Origin: DAOTXS01 sp034433515
GTDB taxonomy: Bacteria > Chloroflexota > Anaerolineae > UBA4142
DNA length: 64,000 bases
Direction: 5' to 3'
Assembly: GCA_034433515.1 (NCBI GenBank)
Contig: DAOUAL010000087.1
Span: forward strand, 1 to 64,000
In this document: positions 34,958 to 42,221 of the stretch, piece after piece
Layout of the letters: every line of letters starts with the position of its first letter
How positions within the stretch are numbered: position 1 is the stretch's first letter
The notes under the pieces: model-generated
What the model was told of the DNA's origin: nothing
Database searches by the model: none
Seen by the model: only the letters and a program-made list of their open reading frames with translations
Position numbers and translations under genes: made by a program

Positions 34958-35014
34958 AAATCGAATTCCAGTGCGCGATGCACCGGGCAAAGCCAAGGAT
35001 GCATGGCCAGGAGG

Positions 35015-35311
35015 TTACTCCTTCAAGATTGCTTTGACGCGAAAGAATTCGCCGTGGGCATCCTGATCTGGCGCATTGGCGAGTGCATCTTGCCGTGGTA
35101 GGGATGGGCGGACTTGATCGGCGCGCATCACATTGTGCAACGGGACCACGCTGGCGGTGGGAGGAATGGCGTCGGTATTCAATGCTTGCAAGCGTGCCGC
35201 ATAATCGAGAATGGCCGAAAGTTGCTGGGTCATTCGGTCAATCTCGTCCTCGGTGAGTTGTAATTTGGCAAGTTCGGCAATGTGTTGGACTTGCTGGGGG
35301 GTAAGTGCCAT
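35015..35311 (-). CDS. gatC: Aspartyl/glutamyl-tRNA amidotransferase subunit C
   Basis: A 98-aa subunit that stabilises GatA in the amidotransferase. It has the typical VQHIAELAKLQLTEDEIDRM start, ILDYAARLQALNTD and a C-terminal FRVKAILK. The ATG at 35311 has GGAG upstream. It is the first gene of the gatC-GT4-gatA operon. Confidence 0.95.
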   Translation of the reverse strand: MALTPQQVQHIAELAKLQLTEDEIDRMTQQLSAILDYAARLQALNTDAIPPTASVVPLHNVMRADQVRPSLPRQDALANAPDQDAHGEFFRVKAILKE

Positions 35312-35330
35312 ACTAGACTCCTTGCGCCTC

Positions 35331-35359
35331 ATTATAGCACGGGGCTAGGGTTAGGACAA
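35331..35359 (-). promoter_or_regulatory. Sigma-70 promoter of gatC
   Basis: Minus strand: TTGTCC (35354-35359), 17-bp spacer, TATAAT (35331-35336), about 20 nt before the gatC start. The MITE-like copy D begins 13 bp upstream of the -35. Confidence 0.75.
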
Positions 35360-35371
35360 ATAGCGGATAAG

Positions 35372-35480
35372 CTAGTGCAACAACATGAAATAGTTGCATA
35401 CCAGACCAATGGAAAAATGGTTACCGAGACGGCCAAGTATCAAGTTTCCACTACGCACTTTCATGTTGGTGCACTACTAG
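35372..35480. mobile_element. MITE-like element, copy D
   Basis: A 109-bp copy with the same terminal inverted repeats but a different centre (CCAATGGAAAAATGGTTACC) from copies A-C, shared with copy E. It lies between the divergent gatC and Mut7-C genes. Confidence 0.85.
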
Positions 35481-35494
35481 GGTAATGATATAAT
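35466..35494 (+). promoter_or_regulatory. Promoter of the Mut7-C gene, -35 inside the MITE
   Basis: TTGGTG (35466-35471, inside the MITE terminal repeat), 17-bp spacer, TATAAT (35489-35494). Predicted transcription start is at or next to the ATG at 35502, giving a leaderless mRNA. Confidence 0.55.
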
Positions 35495-35501
35495 TCCCTT
35501 G

Positions 35502-35951
35502 ATGAAATTCATTGCCGATACGATGCTGGGGCGCTTAGCCAAGTGGTTGCGTTTGTTGGGGTACGACACGCTTTATCTGCCGCACGCGGACGACCCGGCG
35601 TTGGCACGGCTGGCGCGTGCCCAAGATCGTGTACTTCTCACGCGCGATGTGGAGTTGACGCGGCGGCGTGGCTTCAAGCATTTGCTCATCGAATCGGAAA
35701 AGGTGGAGGAACAAGTTGCCCAAGTCCTGCGCGCGTTCAAGTTATCGGCGCGGGAGGCGTTCTCGCGTTGCGTGGAATGCAATCAACGGCTCGAAGCCGT
35801 GAGCAAGGAGTCCGTGCGTGGTATTGTGCCGCCCTATGTGTTTAGTACGCAAGAGCGTTTTCGGCGATGCGCGCAATGTGGACGGGTGTATTGGCGGGGG
35901 ACGCACTGGGCGCGGATGGTGGCACAGATCGAAGATTTATCGAATGAATGA
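35502..35951 (+). CDS. Mut7-C RNase domain protein
   Basis: A 149-aa protein matching the Mut7-C (DUF82) family: a PIN-like RNase fold followed by a zinc ribbon. Visible are KFIADTMLGRLAKWLRLLGYDT at the start, LLTRDVELTRRR, and two CxxC pairs (CVEC and CAQC). Archaeal and bacterial relatives are predicted nucleases; the target is unknown. The ATG at 35502 is favoured over a TTG one codon earlier. No Shine-Dalgarno; the promoter suggests a leaderless transcript. It is a single gene. Confidence 0.9.
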   Translation: MKFIADTMLGRLAKWLRLLGYDTLYLPHADDPALARLARAQDRVLLTRDVELTRRRGFKHLLIESEKVEEQVAQVLRAFKLSAREAFSRCVECNQRLEAVSKESVRGIVPPYVFSTQERFRRCAQCGRVYWRGTHWARMVAQIEDLSNE

Positions 35952-35970
35952 ACAGGTCTATGGGGGCTCT

Positions 35971-36015
35971 GGCAGGGCTGTTGCAAAACCGGATCGGGCG
36001 ACTGAAATCGCAGCC
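35971..36015. repeat. 45-bp interspersed repeat, copy 1
   Basis: A 45-bp segment beginning GGCAGGGCTGTTGC and containing GGATCGGGCGACTGAA. A second copy lies at 61684-61728 with only a few mismatches. No coding role evident. Confidence 0.75.
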
Positions 36016-36043
36016 AACAATACCCCAAATCGCCCTACGGCGA

Positions 36044-36145
36044 GTACTGCAACAACATGAAATAGTTGCATACCAGACCAATGGAAAAATGGTTACCGAG
36101 ACGGCAAAGTTTCCACTACGCACTTTCATGTTGGTGCACTACTAG
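36044..36145. mobile_element. MITE-like element, copy E
   Basis: A 102-bp copy closest to D, with a short internal deletion. Its right end overlaps the end of the VWA gene and provides that gene's TAG stop. Confidence 0.85.
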
Positions 36146-37167
36146 GGCAAGCGACTGAACCACAAGAGCGAAAGTGTGCCAGCAAGCAAAATAAAAAGAG
36201 TGGCGACGCCGGTAAAGAGGGCGGTCAGTTCGATCTGCTCGGGTTTGAAAACAAGTCGGGTGCTCAAATTTTCGAACACACTTTTCAAATCGGTTTCCGT
36301 ATCCGCGCGAAAATAATCCGCATCGGTTTTATCGGCGATGGCTTTCATCACTTCTTCATCCAAACGCACGCGCACCAAACGTCCTTGAACGTTCAGCACC
36401 GTTCCTTCCGGTGTCCCTACGCCAATCGTGTACACGCGCACCCCACGATTCACCGCTTGGTCAATCACATCGAGTGGGCGAGGTCCCACATTGCTTTCGC
36501 CATCGCTCAACAGGACGATGATTGCAGGTGCATACGTACCGCGCGGGAGTGGGGTTGGCGTAGGGGTGGGTTCCGGCAGAATGAGTGCGTCGCCGCGACC
36601 CGTGGGAAAAGGCGTGGGTTTTTGTGTTGGGTCTTCCTGAATCGCGTCAAGAGAAGTGAGAATGCCACGCCCAATTGCCGTGCCGCGTTGTGGACTCAGA
36701 CGATTGATGGCGGCAAGAATGGCTTGGCGATCGTTCGTAGGGGCTTGAACGACCGCGCTATTATCGCTGAATGAAACAATCCCGATGCGCACCTTTGCCG
36801 GTTGTTTTTCAACAAACGCACGCGCGGCCATTTTGGCGGCTTCCATCCGCGAAGGTTTCATATCTTGGGCTTGCATACTGCCCGAGACATCAATCGTGAG
36901 AATGATGGTGCCTTGATTCGAAGGCAGGAGGATGGTCGCCGCGGGGCGAGCCAGTGCAAAAATCAGAATGGTCAAGCCGATGAGAAAGAGGAAGGGGGGA
37001 ATATGCCGACGAATGCCAGGTCCCTTTCCTAGCGCTTCTTTGACAACCGAGAGACTGGCATACCGTAGCGCGTATTGTGTGCGCCGACGTTGCATGATGA
37101 TATAGAAGGCAATCAATGCCGGCACTAGAAGTAACAGCCAAAGTAAATTGAGCCAAAGAAAAGACAT
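36142..37167 (-). CDS. VWA-domain membrane protein (BatA-like)
   Basis: A 341-aa protein with two N-terminal membrane segments (about 4-26 and 58-80), a von Willebrand factor A domain with the metal-ion site DVSGSM near 93-98 and a late LLSDGESN block, and a C-terminal membrane segment (about 313-335). A proline-rich PTPTPTP loop interrupts the domain near 210. Together with MoxR and DUF58 genes upstream it forms the common MoxR/Bat cluster, linked to chaperone-like maturation or envelope stress. GGGGAG lies 6 nt before the ATG at 37167. Its stop codon lies in the adjacent MITE-like copy E, so its original C-terminus may have been changed. Confidence 0.9.
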   Translation of the reverse strand: MSFLWLNLLWLLLLVPALIAFYIIMQRRRTQYALRYASLSVVKEALGKGPGIRRHIPPFLFLIGLTILIFALARPAATILLPSNQGTIILTIDVSGSMQAQDMKPSRMEAAKMAARAFVEKQPAKVRIGIVSFSDNSAVVQAPTNDRQAILAAINRLSPQRGTAIGRGILTSLDAIQEDPTQKPTPFPTGRGDALILPEPTPTPTPLPRGTYAPAIIVLLSDGESNVGPRPLDVIDQAVNRGVRVYTIGVGTPEGTVLNVQGRLVRVRLDEEVMKAIADKTDADYFRADTETDLKSVFENLSTRLVFKPEQIELTALFTGVATLFILLAGTLSLLWFSRLP

Positions 37168-37194
37168 TTCCAACTCCCCAACAAGCCAAAGACG

Positions 37195-38127
37195 TTACGC
37201 CGCAAATGCACGGGGAGTATGTTTGCGTTGTTTGCGCAACGTGGCAAAGCGAACGATTTCGCGTACGAGATCATCTTCGGTGGAGAGCGCCAGTACGTCC
37301 ACCCCAACACGCCTGAAGGTAACGTTCAACTCGTATTCGCGCCGCCGCGCGGCTTCGATAAAGCGTTTGCGAAATTTTTGGTCGTGGGTGTCAATATACA
37401 ATTGCTCACCGGTTTCCGCGTCTTCAAAGATGATGGGACCAATGTCGGGCAATTCGATTTCCCGGCGATCGTACAAACGCACGGCGAGCACTTCGTGATT
37501 TTGGCACAGCACGCCTAGCGGCTTGTCCCAACCCGGTGTGCTGATGAAATCCGAGATGATAAAGACGAGGGAGCGGCGACGAATGGTGCGCACCGCCGTC
37601 TCAAGCAAGGTGGTGAGATTGGTGGCGGGTGCATGTTTGAGACGCGGTTGACGAATCAACTCATTGATCAAGCGCAACACTTGAATCTTGCCGCTTTTTG
37701 CCGGGATGACCTGCTCCACTTTGCCGGTGAAAAAAATAGCACCCACTCGATTCCCTCGCCGGGTGAGCAACCGCGCCAGCACGGTGACGAAATCAATCAA
37801 CATATTGCGCTTCATCGTGTGGATGGTTCCAAAATCCACTGACGGACTAAGATCGAGGAGAAACCATGCTGTGACTTCGCGATCTTCGATGTACTGGCGC
37901 ACGTACGGAACTTGCATTCGGGCGGTAACGTTCCAATCAATGTAACGGATATCGTCATTGAATTGGTATTCCCGCAGATCGGCAAAGTCCAGACCAAAGC
38001 CGTGAAAGAGCGTGCGATAGTCACCTTGAAGCAAGCCATCGAGCCGGCGAATAACCGTCCAATCGAGACGCTGTAAGATTTTTACCGGATTGCGCTCAGT
38101 GGTCTCTTCGGGCGCGGTCGCCGACAT
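37195..38127 (-). CDS. DUF58 protein
   Basis: A 310-aa cytoplasmic protein with the DUF58 core: GLDFADLREYQFNDDIRYIDWNVTARM near 45-72 and a degenerate VWA fold after it. DUF58 proteins regularly partner MoxR ATPases. Here the gene starts at the stop of moxR and ends 27 bp before the VWA gene. No transmembrane segment is obvious, unlike many longer DUF58 proteins. Confidence 0.93.
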   Translation of the reverse strand: MSATAPEETTERNPVKILQRLDWTVIRRLDGLLQGDYRTLFHGFGLDFADLREYQFNDDIRYIDWNVTARMQVPYVRQYIEDREVTAWFLLDLSPSVDFGTIHTMKRNMLIDFVTVLARLLTRRGNRVGAIFFTGKVEQVIPAKSGKIQVLRLINELIRQPRLKHAPATNLTTLLETAVRTIRRRSLVFIISDFISTPGWDKPLGVLCQNHEVLAVRLYDRREIELPDIGPIIFEDAETGEQLYIDTHDQKFRKRFIEAARRREYELNVTFRRVGVDVLALSTEDDLVREIVRFATLRKQRKHTPRAFAA

Positions 38128-38128
38128 C

Positions 38129-39151
38129 TCAACTCACCTCTTGCGTCTGCATCACATTCGTGTGAGTTTGCAGAGGCACGGCTGGCAAGGGGATGCGATC
38201 CAACACGCGTTGGATGATCATATCGCTTGTGATATTATCCGAGATGGCTTCGTACGAAAGGACAAGCCGATGGCGCATCACATCGTGCGCCATATCCACC
38301 ACATCTTGCGGCAGGACGTAATCGCGTCCGCGCACAAATGCCAACGCGCGCGCCGTGATGATGAGATTGATCGAAGCGCGTGGGCTGGTGCCATACATGA
38401 TGTACTGGCTGGTTTCCGGAATGCCAAACTTGTCCGGCTCGCGCGTGGCAGATGCCAAGCGTACGGCATACTCGATGAGCGAAGGGTCCACGTACACCTC
38501 GTTGACTTTTTGGCGGAGTTCGATGAGTTGCTGGGTGGTGACCACGGCTTTGACGGGCTGAAACGCCGTTGCCATTCGTTCGACGATGACAAATTCTTCT
38601 TGCGCGGAAGGATAATCCACCAACACTTTCATCATAAAGCGATCCACCTGCGCTTCGGGCAAAGGATAGGTGCCTTCGGTTTCGATGGGGTTTTGGGTTG
38701 CCATCACCATAAACGGTTCGGGGACGCGATACGTTTCACCGCCAATCGTGACTTGGCGCTCTTGCATCACTTCGAGGAGGGCGCTTTGCACTTTGGCGGG
38801 CGCGCGATTGATTTCATCGGCGAGCAAGAGATTGGTGAACACCGGACCCAGCGAGGTGTTAAACTCGCCGGTTTTCTGATTGTAGATGCGCGTGCCCACC
38901 AAATCGGCGGGGACCAGGTCGGGCGTGAATTGGATGCGCTTGAAGGTGCCGTGAATGGCTTCTGCCAATGTTTTGATGGTCAACGTTTTTGCCAGCCCCG
39001 GCACACCCTCAACCAGCAAGTGGCCTTGGGACAGAATTGCCACCAACACACGTTCGAGCAAGTGGTCTTGCCCAACGATCACTTTTTTCACCTCGTACAA
39101 CACTTGCTCCATCAAGTTAGCTTGCTCAGGGCGCTTTGTTTGTTCTTCCAT
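38129..39151 (-). CDS. MoxR-family AAA+ ATPase
   Basis: A 340-aa AAA+ ATPase. Walker A is GVPGLAKT (about 55-62), Walker B LLADEINRAPAKVQSALLEVMQE (about 108-130), sensor 1 ATQNPIETEGTYPLPEAQ and arginine-finger region DRFM. MoxR proteins act as chaperones for metal or cofactor insertion into partner complexes, usually with VWA proteins such as the one downstream. CTGGAGGAT precedes the ATG. First gene of the MoxR-DUF58-VWA operon. Confidence 0.95.
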   Translation of the reverse strand: MEEQTKRPEQANLMEQVLYEVKKVIVGQDHLLERVLVAILSQGHLLVEGVPGLAKTLTIKTLAEAIHGTFKRIQFTPDLVPADLVGTRIYNQKTGEFNTSLGPVFTNLLLADEINRAPAKVQSALLEVMQERQVTIGGETYRVPEPFMVMATQNPIETEGTYPLPEAQVDRFMMKVLVDYPSAQEEFVIVERMATAFQPVKAVVTTQQLIELRQKVNEVYVDPSLIEYAVRLASATREPDKFGIPETSQYIMYGTSPRASINLIITARALAFVRGRDYVLPQDVVDMAHDVMRHRLVLSYEAISDNITSDMIIQRVLDRIPLPAVPLQTHTNVMQTQEVS

Positions 39152-39163
39152 TTATCCTCCAGT

Positions 39164-39247
39164 GGCTGGTTAGTTGCGAGTCGTTAGTTGTTAGTTGCGA
39201 GTTGTTAGTTGTTAGTTGTTAGTCGTTAGTTGGTAGTCGCTAGTGGT
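39164..39247. repeat. Short tandem repeat (TTAGTTG/TTAGTCG heptamers)
   Basis: About eleven 7-bp units, mostly GTTAGTT and variants. It lies upstream of moxR and extends into the last codons of the four-helix-bundle gene, encoding its TSDYQLTTNN tail. Confidence 0.8.
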
Positions 39248-39625
39248 TAAATCATTCGTGAAATAATATTCGGGGGATTCATTGATTTTCTTCAAGGATT
39301 TGACCAAGCCTTGCAACATCGCAGCGATTTCGTCGGCTTCTTGGATGCACCTGATCGCTTCTGCCTCCGCACAATATTGCAAGCGTTTTGCAATTTCAAA
39401 TCCTGTAGCAACCTCACTGGCAGATCGGATTGCCAAACGAAGGAATCGTTGGTATTCGGTGTCGTAACCGCTCGCAGCGCCTTCCGCAATGTTGAGAGGA
39501 ATACTTGTAGCGGCACGGCGAATCTGGCTGGTGAGTCCATAAAGTTCATACGGCGGGAACCGGTTGACCTTAGTTACAAAATCCATTGCCCGTTGCCATA
39601 CTTTGAGGTTGCGATAATTGCTCAT
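39212..39625 (-). CDS. Four-helix-bundle protein (S23 / 23S-IVS family)
   Basis: A 137-aa protein of the four-helix-bundle (S23) family: YRNLKVWQRAMDFV at the start, LTSQIRRAATSIPLNIAEGAA near 30-50, and FLRLAIRSASEV. Relatives are often encoded in intervening sequences of 23S rRNA or beside mobile repeats; their function is unknown. This one stands alone and is flanked on both sides by heptamer repeats, one of which encodes its C-terminus. That arrangement suggests arrival with, or shelter among, repeat sequence. Confidence 0.9.
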   Translation of the reverse strand: MSNYRNLKVWQRAMDFVTKVNRFPPYELYGLTSQIRRAATSIPLNIAEGAASGYDTEYQRFLRLAIRSASEVATGFEIAKRLQYCAEAEAIRCIQEADEIAAMLQGLVKSLKKINESPEYYFTNDLTTSDYQLTTNN

Positions 39626-39640
39626 TTGTCTTTACCCCCT

Positions 39641-39706
39641 CCTGATTAACAACTATTGCCTAACGACTATTGACTAACAACTATTGCCTAACGACTAATG
39701 CCTAGT
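39641..39706. repeat. Short tandem repeat (TAACAAC/TAACGAC heptamers)
   Basis: About eight 7-bp units (AACTATTGCCTAACG and variants) between the four-helix-bundle and protease genes; its end supplies the TAG stop of the protease. Confidence 0.8.
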
Positions 39707-40592
39707 ATGGGGGTGTGCCCCCGGCAGCAGCCGCCGCCGTTTCAATCGTTACGGCAAAACCAATGCCGATAAAAACATCTTGATCGGTGGGATTCAACAA
39801 TGAAGAAACGATGCCCACCACTTCGCCATTGCGATTGACCAACGGTCCACCCGAGTTGCCGGGATTGACCGCCGCATCGAATTGAATCAAGCCGGTCATC
39901 GTAACGCCGGTCTTGGGTGATTTGAAACTGCGATTCAAGCCGGAGACAACGCCGGCGGTGAGCGAGTTGGTTACGCCAAAGGGATTGCCTACCGCGAATA
40001 CTTCATCGCCCACACGCAAGCCGCCCGACCCGGCAAGGACAGCCGGTTGCAAATCGTCTGGGATAATGCGTGGACGCAAGACGGCGAGATCGTTTTCCGG
40101 CACTTTGGCGATGACGGACGCTTCGCTGTTACTTCCATCGTAAAACGTTACTTGGACTTCGACCGCGTCGCGCACAACGTGGAGGGCGGTGAGAATCACA
40201 CCGCTTTCATCAATCACCACGCCGGTGCCAAGCGATCCTTCTTGTTTGCCGCTGGTGGTAACCACCATAGCGCGGACGCGAACAACGGAAGGAATAATGT
40301 TCGCGTATGCAATCGAAGCGAAGGAGGGACGTGGCGTGGCGGTTGCCATGGCCCGGAAAACGGCGGCGTTAATGTCGCGTTGGGTCAAACGCTGTGGCGG
40401 CGGCTTGCTCGAATCGTACGCCAGCATCATTGAAAAGGCGAGGAGTGCACCGGCGAGGATGAGAAATATGCTGTGGAATCGCGTATAGAAATTTTTGAGG
40501 CGTTGGCGCAGTCGTTGCAGGCGAGTGGGTGGCGGCGGTGGTGCAGGTTTGGGTTGTGGACGTTCGGTCGGCCAGGGTCTCATTTGTCGCAT
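39702..40592 (-). CDS. Trypsin-like serine protease, HtrA/DegP type without PDZ
   Basis: A 296-aa membrane-anchored protease. A proline-rich cytoplasmic tail is followed by one membrane segment (about 40-59), a linker, then the protease domain. The triad is visible: His in LTALHVVRD, Asp in ENDLAVLR, Ser in NPGNSGGPL. HtrA proteins normally continue into PDZ domains; this one stops soon after the domain in an Ala-rich tail ending GGTPPY. The stop codon lies in a heptamer repeat, so the PDZ part may have been lost. Acts outside the membrane, probably in protein quality control. Confidence 0.92.
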   Translation of the reverse strand: MRQMRPWPTERPQPKPAPPPPPTRLQRLRQRLKNFYTRFHSIFLILAGALLAFSMMLAYDSSKPPPQRLTQRDINAAVFRAMATATPRPSFASIAYANIIPSVVRVRAMVVTTSGKQEGSLGTGVVIDESGVILTALHVVRDAVEVQVTFYDGSNSEASVIAKVPENDLAVLRPRIIPDDLQPAVLAGSGGLRVGDEVFAVGNPFGVTNSLTAGVVSGLNRSFKSPKTGVTMTGLIQFDAAVNPGNSGGPLVNRNGEVVGIVSSLLNPTDQDVFIGIGFAVTIETAAAAAGGTPPY

Positions 40593-40762
40593 GGAATACC
40601 ACGCACTTCTAGGAGCGATTGCTCCGTTTAGAGATTACTACGCAGAGCCGACGAAGAAAGATTGGTGGAAACTATCTGCGGAGTGATTCGATTGTCGCAA
40701 TTTTATAGAGGATTGTCAATAGCCCTCGTATAAAACTTTGATAAATTGTTCCTGAGAATTTG

Positions 40763-41326
40763 CTAATCTTGGTTACGCCTGGACAGTTTGTTTGTCGGCG
40801 CTTCTTCTGCCGGTTCGATGGTGTAACTACCCGATCCGGTTTGTTTGAATCGCAAAGATTTGCCGCGCAACAATGCGCCCAGCCCGATCAGCAAGAAACC
40901 CAACCCTACGCCTCCCCAGCAGACACCAAATATCACCGCGAACCAGATGTCTTGTGCCGCACGGAGTGCACTCATCAGTACCATGCCTGCTACGAACACG
41001 GCGAATCCGCCAATGCCTACCAGCATCACGCTCGCGCCAAAGCGCGTCAAGAGTTCTTGCGGCGCGAACATTGTAACAAGCACAACGAAGAAGGTTGCCA
41101 GCAAGCCGACCGGGAATCCCCACGTGTTGATTTGGTACATAAATACTGCGCTGAACAACGTGCCCACGCCGGCAAAGATCGCACCGAAGAAAACCTGTCC
41201 CACCCCGCTCGATTCCCCGGCGATCATTTGGCGTACGCCCAAGCCCAGAAAGACTGCCCCCAGCACTTGAAAGACGCCGAAAAAGAGTACCAAGAAAATT
41301 TGGGTCTCGATATTATTGGGGTCCAT
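40763..41326 (-). CDS. Membrane protein of unknown function
   Basis: A 187-aa protein with about five hydrophobic segments and a charged C-terminal tail ending SRRNQD. I do not recognise the family. The start at 41326 lies 14 bp inside the end of the NAD kinase gene, suggesting translational coupling. The Shine-Dalgarno is weak. Earlier in-frame starts would overlap NAD kinase deeply and are rejected. Confidence 0.7.
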   Translation of the reverse strand: MDPNNIETQIFLVLFFGVFQVLGAVFLGLGVRQMIAGESSGVGQVFFGAIFAGVGTLFSAVFMYQINTWGFPVGLLATFFVVLVTMFAPQELLTRFGASVMLVGIGGFAVFVAGMVLMSALRAAQDIWFAVIFGVCWGGVGLGFLLIGLGALLRGKSLRFKQTGSGSYTIEPAEEAPTNKLSRRNQD

Positions 41327-42164
41327 TATTTCGATTATTCTCTCCGCGTTCGCGCAGGCGATCAACGAGGGTGGAGTAAAAGTAGGTGCGGGGTTGAAAG
41401 CGTGCAAAATGGGCGACATGCTGGCTGGCTTGCACCAGAACCTCATCACCATTCTGCAATTCGATGTCAATCTGTCCGTCAATCGTGAGAATGGCGTTGT
41501 GATCGGTTTCCAGCCGGAACAGCACGCGCGATCCTTCCGGCAACACCAGCGATTTCAGTTGGCTGAGGTAGGGTGCAATGGGGACCAGAACGAGGGTTTT
41601 AACTTCGGGGGCGAGAATGGGACCGCCTGCCGCAAAGACGTACGCGGTCGAGCCGGTCGCGGTCGAGACAATCGCGCCATCGGCAACAAAGGTTTTCAAG
41701 AAATCGCCATCAATGCATGTTGCCAAGCGAATCACGCGCGCCAGTTTGCCGCGCCCCACCACCACATCGTTGAGGGCTTCAAACTCGCCAATCGTCTTGC
41801 CGTTGCGCGTACAGATCGAATGTAACATCGTGCGCTCTTCCAGCCAATAACCGCCTTCGCTGACCGCACGCGCATCGAATTGCTCCGGCGTCCATTCCGA
41901 CATAAACCCCACGCGCCCAAAGTTGACGCCCAGAATCGGTACGCCGGCAGGGGCGCATGCGCGCGCGGCGCGCAACATCGTCCCATCGCCGCCGAGGGTG
42001 ATGGCAAGGGTGGCATGCGCCGCGTGGTGAATGATGGTGGCTTCATCCCACGCCGAGATGAGCGTGGCTTGCATTCCTAGTTGTTCGAGTTGGGCTGCCC
42101 ATTGCTGAGCAAGCGTGAGCGAGTGAGGAATCTTGGGGTGATGGAGAAGTAGAATGTGTTTCAT
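41313..42164 (-). CDS. nadK: NAD kinase
   Basis: A 283-aa enzyme making NADP from NAD. Signatures: LGGDGTMLRAAR (GGDG motif near 56-59), NFGRVGFM, ALNDVVVGRG (NE/D-type motif) and TGSTAYVFAAGGPILAPEV. Three ATGs lie close together (42173, 42167, 42164). The TATAAT box overlaps the first, so transcription should begin near 42165 and the start at 42164 (or 42167) would be leaderless. It diverges from the GT39 gene. Confidence 0.94.
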   Translation of the reverse strand: MKHILLLHHPKIPHSLTLAQQWAAQLEQLGMQATLISAWDEATIIHHAAHATLAITLGGDGTMLRAARACAPAGVPILGVNFGRVGFMSEWTPEQFDARAVSEGGYWLEERTMLHSICTRNGKTIGEFEALNDVVVGRGKLARVIRLATCIDGDFLKTFVADGAIVSTATGSTAYVFAAGGPILAPEVKTLVLVPIAPYLSQLKSLVLPEGSRVLFRLETDHNAILTIDGQIDIELQNGDEVLVQASQHVAHFARFQPRTYFYSTLVDRLRERGENNRNNGPQ

Positions 42165-42171
42165 CATAATC

Positions 42172-42212
42172 ATTATACCACTTTTCTTGGCTCGCTTGAA
42201 ATGTGTTATAAT
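42172..42212. promoter_or_regulatory. Divergent leaderless promoters of nadK and the GT39 gene
   Basis: Minus strand: TATAAT at 42172-42177 with TTCAAG 17 bp upstream. Plus strand: TATAAT at 42207-42212 with TTCTTG (42184-42189) 17 bp upstream. The -35 regions interleave. Each -10 ends 7-10 nt before the start codon it serves, leaving no room for a leader. Confidence 0.65.
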
Positions 42213-42221
42213 CCCCCGGCA

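Noticed and set aside
35818..36060. Small frames over the 45-bp repeat (also 61636-61989)
   Set aside because: They look similar only because they translate the same nucleotide repeat; no codon or motif support.
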